Assembly: GCF_014208105.1 (NCBI RefSeq)
Contig: NZ_JACHMQ010000001.1
Location: forward strand, 1,674,001-1,738,000
DNA from: Actinomadura coerulea
Lineage (GTDB): Bacteria > Actinomycetota > Actinomycetes > Streptosporangiales > Streptosporangiaceae
DNA: 64,000 nt
Direction of reading: 5' to 3'
In this document: piece by piece, positions 50,675-59,052 of the stretch
How the letters are laid out: every line of letters starts with the position of its first letter
Position numbering within the stretch: position 1 is the stretch's first letter
Translations under genes and position numbers: made by a program
The notes under the pieces: model-generated
The model's input: only the letters and a program-made list of their open reading frames with translations
Told to the model about the DNA's origin: nothing
Databases searched by the model: none

Positions 50675-52447
50675 TCACTCCGCGGGGTCGTCCGGCGGGT
50701 CGTCCGGCGGGTCGAGCCAGACGCCGGCGAGGTCGTAGGCATGGCCGAGCGCGGGCATCGGGACCGCGCCCCGAACCCGCGGGCCGCGCAGGCCCGGGAC
50801 GGCCGGCCGCTGGAACAGCACGGGCACGACCGCGGCGTCCTCCAGCACCGTCCGCTCGGCCTCGTTCCACGCCGCGGTCGACCGCGCCGGCTCCTCGATC
50901 GTGGCGAGCGCCCGCTCGATGAGGCTGTCGACCTCCGGACGGCGGTAGCGGCCGCGGTTCGCGGAGTTGCGGGAGTCGCTCGACTGGAACATCGGCTGGA
51001 GGAAGACCCGGCCGTTGGCCGGGTACCAGTCCGGCGACCACGCCGCGGCCGCGACGTCCCACTCGCCCGCCGCCGCCCGGCGCGGATCCCCGAGGAGAGC
51101 GTCGCGGGCGTCGTGGTCGAGCGCCACGAGCCGGACGGCGACGCCCGCCTTCTCCAGGTCGGACGCGTACGAGCGCGCGACCGCGGCGTCCAGGCCGGTG
51201 TCGAGATGGACCGCGGTGAGCGCCAGGCCGCTCCCGTGGCCCGCCTCGGCGAGCAGCGCCCGGCACCTGGACGCGTCTCCGCGGCTCCCGGGTGTCGCGT
51301 AGAGGTCGAGCTCCTGGTGCGCGTCGTTGCCCGGCGGCACGACGGAGCCCGCGGTCCGCACCAGCGCGCCGCGGCCGGACCGCCGGTACAGGTCGGCGAT
51401 CGCCGCCTTGTCGATCGCGTACGACAGCGCCCGGCGCACCCTGACGTCGGCCAGCGCGCCGCCCGCGGCGGGACTCCGCAGGTTGAAGACGAGGTAGGGG
51501 TCGAGGGAGAGGCCGAGGCCGTCGCCCGGATCGGCCGGCTCGGCGCCGTGCGGCTCGGCGACCCGCACGCCCCACGGCAGGTCGGCCGCGCCCGACGCGA
51601 CCCGCGCGGCGACGTGCTCGGGCGCCGCGTCCTCGACGGCGACCTCGATGCCGTCCAGGTACCGGTGCCGGAGCGGATCGGACTCCTGCCGCCAGACGGG
51701 ATTGGGTTCGAGCCGCAGCTCACGGCCCGGAACCAGGCGGACCGGCCGGTACGGCCCGTTGCTCCGGAGGTTGCGGTGCAGCTCCGGGCTGCCGGGCAAG
51801 AACGCGTCGTACTCGACCGGGGCGGGCGATGCGCACGGCAGGGCCATGATGGCGGCGAAGTCGATGGCGGGCCGCACGAGCTCGATGACCAGCGACTCGT
51901 CGTCCAGGACGAGGACGCCGGGGATGTCGTGGGAGTTCTGGAAGGCGGCGAGTTCCTCGGCGGTCGGGTCGTCGCGGCGGATCGCCGCGGCGTAGTCCTC
52001 GCAGTATTGCGCCATGCCCCTGATCGTGCTGGTGAAGTAGGGCAGGGCGGCGGGCCTCGTGAGCGGGTTGGCCAGCCGCTTCAGCCCGCGCACGACGTCG
52101 TGGGCCGTGACCTCCCGGGCGGGCTCGGTGTCCCAGAACACGCCGCGGCGCAGGTGGACCACGTAGTTCGTGTGCCGCGCGCCCATCCCGGTGTTGTAGG
52201 TGGACGGGACGTCGGTCGCGAGGTCGGGCGCCGGGGCGATGGCCCGCCAGTCGCGCAGGTCGGGCGCGGGCGCGTAGCCGAACAGCTGCCGGGCGAAAAG
52301 CCTGATGACCTGGTCGGCGGGCGCCTGGTGGGAGGCCGAGGGGTCGAGGCGGTGCACGGGGGCCGGGCCGCGGAGGCGGAGCGTTCCGCCGACCCGCGGC
52401 CCGTCCTGGCTCCGGAGGGCGGCCTGGGGGCGGTCGGAGACGGTCAT
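50675..52447 (-). CDS. Family 5 solute-binding-like protein without signal peptide
   Basis: 590 residues from ATG 52447, overlapping the PLP-enzyme stop by 4 bases (ATGA). QVIRLFARQLFGYAPAPD, GVFWDTEPAREVTAHDVVRGLKRLANP, NGPYRPVRLVPGRELRLEPNPVWRQESDPLRHRYLDGIEV and DVRVRRALSYAIDKAAI are typical of oligopeptide/nickel-binding (SBP_bac_5) proteins. The N-terminus (MTVSDRPQAALRSQDGPRVGG) has neither a hydrophobic signal nor a lipobox Cys, and no Opp/Dpp permease is near, so it is probably cytoplasmic. Binding the drug or an intermediate is an attractive guess. Paralogue of 54125-55819. Confidence 0.88.
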   Translation of the reverse strand: MTVSDRPQAALRSQDGPRVGGTLRLRGPAPVHRLDPSASHQAPADQVIRLFARQLFGYAPAPDLRDWRAIAPAPDLATDVPSTYNTGMGARHTNYVVHLRRGVFWDTEPAREVTAHDVVRGLKRLANPLTRPAALPYFTSTIRGMAQYCEDYAAAIRRDDPTAEELAAFQNSHDIPGVLVLDDESLVIELVRPAIDFAAIMALPCASPAPVEYDAFLPGSPELHRNLRSNGPYRPVRLVPGRELRLEPNPVWRQESDPLRHRYLDGIEVAVEDAAPEHVAARVASGAADLPWGVRVAEPHGAEPADPGDGLGLSLDPYLVFNLRSPAAGGALADVRVRRALSYAIDKAAIADLYRRSGRGALVRTAGSVVPPGNDAHQELDLYATPGSRGDASRCRALLAEAGHGSGLALTAVHLDTGLDAAVARSYASDLEKAGVAVRLVALDHDARDALLGDPRRAAAGEWDVAAAAWSPDWYPANGRVFLQPMFQSSDSRNSANRGRYRRPEVDSLIERALATIEEPARSTAAWNEAERTVLEDAAVVPVLFQRPAVPGLRGPRVRGAVPMPALGHAYDLAGVWLDPPDDPPDDPAE

Positions 52448-53781
52448 GACATCTCCTCGCCGAGGCGGGCCATGATGCCGATCGCCTGGTCGATCTCCTC
52501 GCGGGTGTTGAACAGGTGGGTGCAGACCCGGGCCGCGTAGTGCTGGTGCGGCGAGCCCGGGACGTCGAACTCGGTCCACCGGATCCAGATGCGGTGCTCG
52601 CGCTCCAGCCGGTCGGTGAACGCGGTGAACTTCTTGATGTTCCAGGCGGCCTCGGGGTCGCGGAACGGGTTGAAGGCGATGAGGGGGGACTTCAGCAGCG
52701 GATCCTCCCCGGGCGAGAAGATCGATTCCTTGCCGAAGGCCTCGACGAGGCGCCCCCGGGCGTGGTCGCCGAGCTCCATCGCGCGCCTCTCGATGCGGTC
52801 CCGGCCGATCTCGTCCCAGATCTCGCAGGCCCGCGCCAGCGCGGCGCCCCTGGCGATGCTCGCGCTGCCGGCGCTCTGCACGTACAGGGCGGTGTCGTCG
52901 CTCTCGACCGACGTCCTCGTCCGCGGTGGGGGACTGCCGATCATCGGGTACCAGGTGGAGATCACCGGCCAGAACGTCGGCAGCGGTAGCGGGTTGTACT
53001 CGGGGAAGACCTTGTTGCGGAGGTAGAGGATGCCGGTGCCCAGCGGGCCGCACTGGAACTTCGACCCCGAGCACGCGATGAAGTCGGCGCCGAGCGCCCG
53101 CATGTCCAGGTTCACGAGGCCGGGGAGCAGCGCGCCGTCGATCACTGTGGTGAGGCCGTGCCGCTGCGCCAGCTCGCACAGCCTGCGCATCGGCATCATC
53201 GTGCCGGTGAACAGGGTGATCCCGGCGAACGCGAGCACCTTGGTGCGGGGGGTGATGGCCGCCTCGAAGAGCTCGACGATCTCGTCGGCCGTGACGTCGT
53301 AGCCGGTCGGCATGGTCAGCGTCTTGATCGTCAGGCCGTACCGGTTCCGGACGAGGTTGAAGTTCGAGAGCACCGAGTAGCACTCGTGGCTCGTGGTGAC
53401 CACCTCGTCGCCCTCGTGCAGGTCGAGCCCCTGGATGATGCGGGCGACGCCCTCGGTGGCGTTGTGGCAGATCACGATCTCGTCCTGGTCGACGCCGAAC
53501 GCCCGGCCGATGAGGGCGCGGTGCTCGTAGTAGCCGGACGGCTTGTAGACGTCGGCGAGCCCGCCGGTCCACTCGCGGGTCACCCGGTCCATCGTGTCGA
53601 GCACCTCGTAGGGCATCGCGCCCACGGTGCCGGTGTTGAGGTGGGTCGTGGTCGGATCCAGCGCGAACAGCTCGCGGATGCTCTCCCATGGCGCGTCGCG
53701 GAGCCGCCGCGGCGATCCGCCGTTCGCCGTCGCGGCCGGGCCCGGGACGCTGCGCTCGCCGGGCTTCACGGACTGTGTCAC
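52444..53781 (-). CDS. Class V PLP-dependent enzyme (isopenicillin-epimerase/desulfurase-like)
   Basis: 445 residues. HLNTGTVGAMPYEVLDTMDRVTREW, CHNATEGVARIIQGLDLHEGDEVVTTSHECYS, TTVIDGALLPGLVNLDMRALGADFIACSGSKFQCGPLG follow the class V pattern, with Lys of SGSK as the likely PLP-binding residue. The family holds cysteine desulfurases, C-S lyases, epimerases and aminotransferases. In a locus with sulfur genes, supply of sulfur or a C-S cleavage step is plausible; an amino-acid epimerase or transaminase cannot be excluded. First gene of its unit, behind box 53825-53842. Confidence 0.85.
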   Translation of the reverse strand: MTQSVKPGERSVPGPAATANGGSPRRLRDAPWESIRELFALDPTTTHLNTGTVGAMPYEVLDTMDRVTREWTGGLADVYKPSGYYEHRALIGRAFGVDQDEIVICHNATEGVARIIQGLDLHEGDEVVTTSHECYSVLSNFNLVRNRYGLTIKTLTMPTGYDVTADEIVELFEAAITPRTKVLAFAGITLFTGTMMPMRRLCELAQRHGLTTVIDGALLPGLVNLDMRALGADFIACSGSKFQCGPLGTGILYLRNKVFPEYNPLPLPTFWPVISTWYPMIGSPPPRTRTSVESDDTALYVQSAGSASIARGAALARACEIWDEIGRDRIERRAMELGDHARGRLVEAFGKESIFSPGEDPLLKSPLIAFNPFRDPEAAWNIKKFTAFTDRLEREHRIWIRWTEFDVPGSPHQHYAARVCTHLFNTREEIDQAIGIMARLGEEMS

Positions 53782-53824
53782 GAGTGACCCCCTCCACGTG
53801 CGGATGACCAGTCCCCCTCACAAT

Positions 53825-53842
53825 ACAATATGTTTTTGAAGT
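53825..53842 (-). promoter_or_regulatory. 18-bp pathway box
   Basis: Minus-strand ACTTCAAAAACATATTGT, about 44 bp before the PLP-enzyme start and pointing towards it. Confidence 0.6.
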
Positions 53843-54036
53843 TACTTGGCCATTGGGTCCCGGATGAGGGCATTCCGGCCGCCGACGCCGGAACCGTGCA
53901 CGGGGCCCCGCCCGACGGGCGGTCCGCTGCCATGGGCCGAGGTGTGCGCGGTGGCCGGCGGCTGCCGGGAAGGGCGACCTGCCTGTCCGCGGGGGAGTCG
54001 CGGGCTGGGCCGGCAGGGGCACGGCGTCCCTATGGA

Positions 54037-54054
54037 GCTTTAAGAAACGATGGT
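54037..54054 (+). promoter_or_regulatory. 18-bp pathway box
   Basis: GCTTTAAGAAACGATGGT, two deviations from consensus, 70 bp before the plus-strand solute-binding-like gene. The rest of the 343-bp divergent intergenic region 53782-54124 holds no gene. Confidence 0.5.
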
Positions 54055-54124
54055 AATCTCCGGCGTGGGACAGGTGGGGCGCCGGCTGCCGCGGGGCCCG
54101 GCGACGTGCGGGAAGGGGATCGGT

Positions 54125-55819
54125 GTGGAGCCTCGTTACGGCGGTGTACTCCGCTACTTCGGACCGGGCGGAATGGACCATGTCGATCCCGCGTGCGCCT
54201 ATTACGCCTTTTCGCATCAGATCATCAGGCTGTTCGCCCGGCAGTTGTTCGGCTACCCGACGGCGGTGGACGAGAGCGCCCTGACCCCGGTCCCCGACGT
54301 CGCCGCGGAGTCCCCGACGGTCGCCAACGGCGGCAAGAGCCCGGACGGGCTCGTGTACCGCATCCGCCTGCGCGAGGGCGTCATGTGGGACACCGACCCG
54401 CCGCGCGAGGTGGCGGCGGAGGACTTCGTGCGCGGCTTCAAGCGGATGTGCAATCCGGTGGCCGGCGCGGGAGCGATCGCCTACTACACGAGCACGATCA
54501 AGGGGATGGCCGAGTTCGCCGAGGGCTACCGGCGGGAGTTCGCCGGACGCATTCCCTCGGCCGCCGACCTGGCCGGCTACCAGAACGCGCACGACATCTC
54601 CGGACTGCGCGCCGACGGCGACCGCACCCTGGTCGTCGAGCTGGTGCGGCCCGCCAACGACCTGCTGAACCTCCTGTCGATGATGTTCGCGTCCGCCGCG
54701 CCGCGCGAGTACGACGCGTTCGTTCCGGACAGCGCCGAGTTCGTCGCGAACATCCGCTCCAACGGCCCCTACCGCCTCACCGGCTACGAGAACGGCCGCT
54801 TCCTGACGATGGAGCGGAACCCGGTGTGGCGGCAGGACACCGATCCGCTGCGGCACCAGTACGTCGACGGCCTGGACGTGCGGATGGCGCGCGTCGACGA
54901 CGACCGGGTGCGGGAGGCGATCCGGAGCGGCGAGGCCGATCTCTCGTGGGGCGCGCCGGTCATCAGCGAGGACCGCCGCCCCCCGGACGCGGACCGGCAT
55001 CTCGGGTACGCGATGAACCCCTATCTGGTGTTCAACATGAGGAGCCCGAACGAGGGCGGGGCGCTGCGCGACGTCAGGGTGCGCAGAGCCGTCGCGTACG
55101 CCGTCGACAAGGCGTCCATGGTCAGGCTGCTCGACGACATGGACCTCGGGACGGTGACCCGGACGGCGCACACGGCGATCCCGCCGGGAAACTTCGGGCA
55201 CCGCGAGTACGACCGCTATCCGACGCCGGGCGACCACGGCGACCCGGCGAGGGCGCGGGCGCTGCTCGCCGAGGCCGGGTACCCCGACGGGCTCACCCTC
55301 AAGGCCCTCTACCGTGCCGACGCCCCCCACGCCGACATCGCGCGGTACTACGCCGCCGACCTGGAGAAGGCGGGGTTCACGGTCGAGCTGCGGTTGATCA
55401 GCCAGCCCGACGAGTACTACCGGTTCCTGCAGAACCCGGCCATGGCCGAGGCGGGCGAGTGGGACATCACGGCGGCGGCGTGGACGCCCGACTGGTTCGG
55501 GAACAACGGCCGCGCCTACGTCCAGCCGATGTTCCAGTCCAACTTCGCCGCCGGCACCAGCAACTACGGCGGGTACCGCAACCCCGAGGTCGACCGGCTC
55601 ATCGAGGAGGCCCTGTCCGAACAGGACCCGGTGCGGGCGGAGGAGCTGTGGCACCGGATCGACCGGCAGGTCATCGAGGACGCCGCGATCGTGCCCGTCC
55701 TGGCCTGCGAGCCGACCATCCCCCACATGACCAGCGCGCGCGTGCGCAACGGCCTGCCGCTGCCGCAGGTGGACCGCTGGCTCGACGCGGCCTGCATCTG
55801 GCTCGACCCGCCCGACTGA
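54125..55819 (+). CDS. Family 5 solute-binding-like protein without signal peptide
   Basis: 564 residues from GTG 54125 (VEPRYGGVLRYFGPGG), chosen for GGAAGGGG upstream; an ATG at 54050 overlaps the promoter box region. The sequence parallels the other copy: QIIRLFARQLFGYPTAVD, GVMWDTDPPREVAAEDFVRGFKRMCNP, NGPYRLTGYENGRFLTMERNPVWRQDTDPLRHQYVDGLDV. No signal peptide, lipobox or partner permease. Located divergently from the first copy's operon. Substrate capture inside the cell (sequestration or a chaperone for an intermediate) is the leading idea, but unproven. Confidence 0.88.
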   Translation: MEPRYGGVLRYFGPGGMDHVDPACAYYAFSHQIIRLFARQLFGYPTAVDESALTPVPDVAAESPTVANGGKSPDGLVYRIRLREGVMWDTDPPREVAAEDFVRGFKRMCNPVAGAGAIAYYTSTIKGMAEFAEGYRREFAGRIPSAADLAGYQNAHDISGLRADGDRTLVVELVRPANDLLNLLSMMFASAAPREYDAFVPDSAEFVANIRSNGPYRLTGYENGRFLTMERNPVWRQDTDPLRHQYVDGLDVRMARVDDDRVREAIRSGEADLSWGAPVISEDRRPPDADRHLGYAMNPYLVFNMRSPNEGGALRDVRVRRAVAYAVDKASMVRLLDDMDLGTVTRTAHTAIPPGNFGHREYDRYPTPGDHGDPARARALLAEAGYPDGLTLKALYRADAPHADIARYYAADLEKAGFTVELRLISQPDEYYRFLQNPAMAEAGEWDITAAAWTPDWFGNNGRAYVQPMFQSNFAAGTSNYGGYRNPEVDRLIEEALSEQDPVRAEELWHRIDRQVIEDAAIVPVLACEPTIPHMTSARVRNGLPLPQVDRWLDAACIWLDPPD

Positions 55820-55843
55820 CCGGCCCGCCCGCCCGGGCGGCGG

Positions 55844-56848
55844 TCAGCGCGGCACGCCCTCGGCGATCGACATGACCGAGGCGGTGGGCACGACGCGGGC
55901 GAGCCGCAGGCCGGCGGCCTCGAAGAGCGGGTGCAGTTCCGCCTCGGTGCGCTCCTGCCCGGTGCGCGCCGCGAGCATCATGAAGTCCATCGGCTTGCTC
56001 TGGTGGGCCCCGTTGCCGGCCGGGATGATCGCGTCGACGGCGAGGACCCGCCCGTCCGGCTTCATCGCCCGGCGGCAGTTGCGCAGGATCGACACGCACT
56101 TCTCGTCGTCCCAGTTGTGCAGGATCCGCTTGATCAGGTAGACGTCCGCGGCGGGGACGGAGGAGAAGAAGTCCCCGTCGGCGATCTGCCAGCGGCCGGC
56201 GATGTCGTCGCCGCCCAGCAGGTGGTGGCCGAGCACGTGCTCCTCCCGGTCGAGGAGGACCCCGTGCAGCCCCGGGTTCTCGCGCAGCACGGCGCGCAGG
56301 AACCCGCCCTTCCCGCCGCCGACGTCGACGACCGTGCCGGTCGAGGGGAACGCGTAGCTTCCGGCGACGAGGGCGTTCTCGGCCTCGGAGACCGTCGCCA
56401 TGCCGTCGTAGAAGAGCGCCTCGGTGTCGGCGTTCTCCGCGAAGTACCCGCCGATCGTCGTGCCGAAGAGCTGCTCGAACGTCGTCGCCTCGTCCCGGGC
56501 GACGGTCGCGGCCTCGTGGGCGACGGTCCAGAACATCCGGTCGGTGAACATCAGGATCCCCGCGCGGGCGGACATCGGCGCTCCGGCGCGCAGCGCGTCG
56601 CCCCTGGCGGTCAGCCGGAACCGCCTGGGCTCCTCCTCGCGCACCACGTCCCGTGCGGCGAGCAGGCGCAGGATCCGGTACAGCGCGCCCTGCGCCGTCC
56701 CGGTTGCGGCGGCGAGCTCGGCCGTCGTGCGCGGGCCGTCGGCCAGGTGGTCGGCCACTCCGAGTTCGGCCGCCGCGCGCAGCGCGGCCGAGTAGGTGAA
56801 CCCCATCGCCTCCTCGAAGAGGAAGAGCGCGGACTGCTGCGCGTCCAT
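55844..56848 (-). CDS. O-methyltransferase (winged-helix type)
   Basis: 334 residues. Winged-helix N-terminus (AALRAAAELGVADHLADGPRTTAELAAATG), SAM site GTVVDVGGGKGGFLRAVLREN, and IKRILHNWDDEKCVSILRNC with the catalytic His region. It is related to the enzyme at 27130-28215, so the product probably carries two O-methyl groups set by this family, for example on an aromatic acid. It diverges from a DesVI-like methyltransferase with a box between them, and converges on the solute-binding-like gene. Confidence 0.93.
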   Translation of the reverse strand: MDAQQSALFLFEEAMGFTYSAALRAAAELGVADHLADGPRTTAELAAATGTAQGALYRILRLLAARDVVREEEPRRFRLTARGDALRAGAPMSARAGILMFTDRMFWTVAHEAATVARDEATTFEQLFGTTIGGYFAENADTEALFYDGMATVSEAENALVAGSYAFPSTGTVVDVGGGKGGFLRAVLRENPGLHGVLLDREEHVLGHHLLGGDDIAGRWQIADGDFFSSVPAADVYLIKRILHNWDDEKCVSILRNCRRAMKPDGRVLAVDAIIPAGNGAHQSKPMDFMMLAARTGQERTEAELHPLFEAAGLRLARVVPTASVMSIAEGVPR

Positions 56849-56904
56849 CGGCCCCTGCTCCCTTCCGGCGGCAGCCCGCCGTGGTCCGGCCCGGCCGGAG
56901 AGTT

Positions 56905-56922
56905 ACTCTATGAATATAAAGT
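56905..56922 (-). promoter_or_regulatory. 18-bp pathway box
   Basis: Minus-strand ACTTTATATTCATAGAGT; plus strand reads ACTCTATGAATATAAAGT, so both halves resemble ACTnTA. Between divergent O-methyltransferase and DesVI-like genes. Confidence 0.5.
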
Positions 56923-56978
56923 ACTTTGGGGTGCATGCAACGGGGGGTGGATCAAGGTTGACGCCGGGAGGCCCGCCG

Positions 56979-57740
56979 ATGAGCTACGGAGCGGCGCACG
57001 CCGAACTCTACGATTCCGTGTTCCGCAGCCGCGGGAAGGACTTCGAGGCGGAGGCCGAGGGGCTGAACCGCCTGGTCCGCTCCCGGTTTCCGGGAGCGCG
57101 GTCCCTGCTCGACGTCGCGTGCGGCACCGGCGCCCATCTGGAGAGGCTCGCCGAGCACTTCGAGCACGTGGAAGGGCTCGACCACTCGCCCGCCATGCGG
57201 GACGTCGCGCGCGGACGGCTGCCCGGCGTCGCGGTGCACGCCGGCGACATGCGGGACTTCGAGCTCGACCGGACCTTCGACGTGGTCGTCTGCATGGGCA
57301 GCGGCCTCGCCGAGGCGGAGTCGCCCGAGCAGGTGGCCGGCTCGGTCGCCAGGATGTCGGCGCACCTCGCCCCGGGCGGGGTCCTCATCGTCGAACCGTG
57401 GTACTTCCCCGACAACTTCCTCGACGGGCACGCCGCAGGGCATCTGTTCAGGGAGGACGGGCGGGTGGTCTCCCGGCTGACGCACTCGGCGAGACACGGG
57501 GACAGGAGCCGGGTGGAGATCAGGTTCACGATCGTGGACTCGGCCGGGTTCCGGGAGTTCAGCGACGTCGTCGTCAAGTACCTGCTCACCCGGGAGCAGT
57601 ACGAGGCCGCCTTCGAGCGGGCCGGCTGCACCGCCGAGTTCGTGCCCGGCTTCTCGCTGGCCGACGGCCGCCCGAACAGCCCCGGGCTCTTCGTCGGCGT
57701 CCGCGCGGGTTCGCCGACCAGAGCGGACCTCAGTACTTGA
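56979..57740 (+). CDS. DesVI/TylM1-like SAM methyltransferase
   Basis: 253 residues from ATG 56979, after GGGAGG. MSYGAAHAELYDSVFRSRGKDFEAEA, SLLDVACGTGAHLERL, VHAGDMRDFELDRTFDVVVCMGSGLAEA and VLIVEPWYFPDNF match sugar N-methyltransferases and the paralogue at 37742-38479. Serial action of two such enzymes on an aminosugar is one reading. The next gene's promoter box overlaps its last codons. Confidence 0.9.
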   Translation: MSYGAAHAELYDSVFRSRGKDFEAEAEGLNRLVRSRFPGARSLLDVACGTGAHLERLAEHFEHVEGLDHSPAMRDVARGRLPGVAVHAGDMRDFELDRTFDVVVCMGSGLAEAESPEQVAGSVARMSAHLAPGGVLIVEPWYFPDNFLDGHAAGHLFREDGRVVSRLTHSARHGDRSRVEIRFTIVDSAGFREFSDVVVKYLLTREQYEAAFERAGCTAEFVPGFSLADGRPNSPGLFVGVRAGSPTRADLST

Positions 57741-57752
57741 CTTAGATATAGT
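57735..57752 (+). promoter_or_regulatory. 18-bp pathway box
   Basis: ACTTGACTTAGATATAGT, near-perfect consensus, overlapping the end of the preceding gene and 20 bp before the ATG of the glycosyltransferase. TATAGT (57747-57752) is the likely -10, giving a very short leader. Confidence 0.65.
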
Positions 57753-57772
57753 TGTCGCTCGATGCTACCGCC

Positions 57773-58972
57773 ATGCGGAGCGCAGCGCCCTACCGGATCG
57801 TCCTTGCCAACGTCGCCAATCACGGCAGCGTGCTTCCCACCCTTCCCGTGGTGTCGGAGCTGGTCCGGCGCGGGCACGGGGTCGGGTACGTGACATCGCC
57901 GGAGTACGCGGAACTGGTCGAGCGGACCGGTGCGGCGGTCATCCCCTACGAATCGGGGGCCTCCGGCGCGGCCGAGGCGTTCGCGGACGACGACCCCGCC
58001 CGGCCGCACCTGCTGTACCTCGCCGAGAACGAGGCGATCCTGCGGGCGGCGCACGCGCACTACGGCGAGGACGCGCCGGACCTGGTGCTGTACGGGGAAG
58101 TGCCGATCATCGCCGGCCAGGCGCTGGCGGCCGTCTGGAAGCGCCCCGCGTGCCGGATCAACCCGGGCTTCGCCTCCAACCACGCGTACTCCTACTCCCG
58201 GGAGATGATCGAGGAGACCGGCGGCGTCGACGAGCGCACGCGGGGCGTCGTCGACGCGAGGCTGGCCGGCCTGCTCGCCGAGTACGGCCTGGGGGACCGG
58301 GCGGGGGAGTTCGCCGACCGCGTCGAGGACCTCAACCTGGTCCTCGTGCCCCGCGAGTTCCAGATCGCGCAGGACACCTTCGACGAGCGCTTCGCGTTCG
58401 TCGGGCGCTCGGCCGCGCGGGAGGAGCGGCCCGGCACGTGGCGGCCCCCGCGGGACGGCGCGCCGGTGGTGGTGATCTCGCTGGGGACGACCTTCAACGA
58501 CCACCCCGACTTCTACCGGCAGTGCGCGGAGGCGTTCGCGGGCACGCCGTGGCACGTGGTGATGGCCCTGGGGGACCGGGTCGAGACGGGCGATCTCGGC
58601 CCCCTGCCCCCGAACGTCGAGGCGCACCCGTGGGTCTCCCTCCCCGCCGTGCTCGAACACGCGCGCCTGCTCGTCACCCACGGGGGCATCGGAGCGGTGA
58701 TGGACGCGCTGACCGCGGGCCGGCCCATGGTCGTCGTGCCGTTCACGTTCGACGTCAAGCCGATGGCCCGGCGGGTGGGGGAGCTCGGGCTGGGGACGGT
58801 GGTCCCCGCGTCGGAGTTCACCGGCGCGCGGCTGCGCGAGGCGGTGGAGGAGCTGGCGGGCGACCGGGCCACGCGGGAACGGGTGCGCCGCATGCGGGAG
58901 AACGCGGTCCGGGCCGGCGGCGCCGCCCGCGCCGCCGATGTGCTGGAGGCCTATCTCGCACGGGAGCGTTGA
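57773..58972 (+). CDS. Family 1 glycosyltransferase
   Basis: 399 residues from ATG 57773; a TTG at 57752 is in frame but overlaps the -10. No Shine-Dalgarno sequence is visible, consistent with a short-leader transcript. YRIVLANVANHGSVLPTLPVVSEL, LPPNVEAHPWVSLPAVLEHARLLVTHGGIGAVMDALTAGRPMVVVPF carry the GT-B acceptor and HGG donor signatures of macrolide/enediyne glycosyltransferases. Closest in the window to 42098-43336. Confidence 0.92.
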   Translation: MRSAAPYRIVLANVANHGSVLPTLPVVSELVRRGHGVGYVTSPEYAELVERTGAAVIPYESGASGAAEAFADDDPARPHLLYLAENEAILRAAHAHYGEDAPDLVLYGEVPIIAGQALAAVWKRPACRINPGFASNHAYSYSREMIEETGGVDERTRGVVDARLAGLLAEYGLGDRAGEFADRVEDLNLVLVPREFQIAQDTFDERFAFVGRSAAREERPGTWRPPRDGAPVVVISLGTTFNDHPDFYRQCAEAFAGTPWHVVMALGDRVETGDLGPLPPNVEAHPWVSLPAVLEHARLLVTHGGIGAVMDALTAGRPMVVVPFTFDVKPMARRVGELGLGTVVPASEFTGARLREAVEELAGDRATRERVRRMRENAVRAGGAARAADVLEAYLARER

Positions 58973-58994
58973 CCGGGAGGAAGGCCGCGCCGTA

Positions 58995-59012
58995 ACTTTA
59001 AAAAAAGGTACT
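58995..59012 (+). promoter_or_regulatory. 18-bp pathway box
   Basis: ACTTTAAAAAAAGGTACT, 40 bp before the aminotransferase start; right half is GTACT instead of ATAGT. Confidence 0.5.
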
Positions 59013-59052
59013 AAGATCGGCCGGGCGTCGCCCCGACGAGAGGGAGTCCGCG

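Noticed and set aside
50675..55726. Single minus-strand frame of about 1680 codons read as one giant protein
   Set aside because: Only the part 50675-52447 carries a protein family; the rest is the shadow of the PLP-enzyme and the opposite solute-binding gene. The ATGA overlap at 52444 fixes the real start.
50675..55819. Peptide-uptake ABC transporter
   Set aside because: The solute-binding-like proteins lack signal peptides and no uptake permease or ATPase is present; the only ATPase is DrrA-type export.
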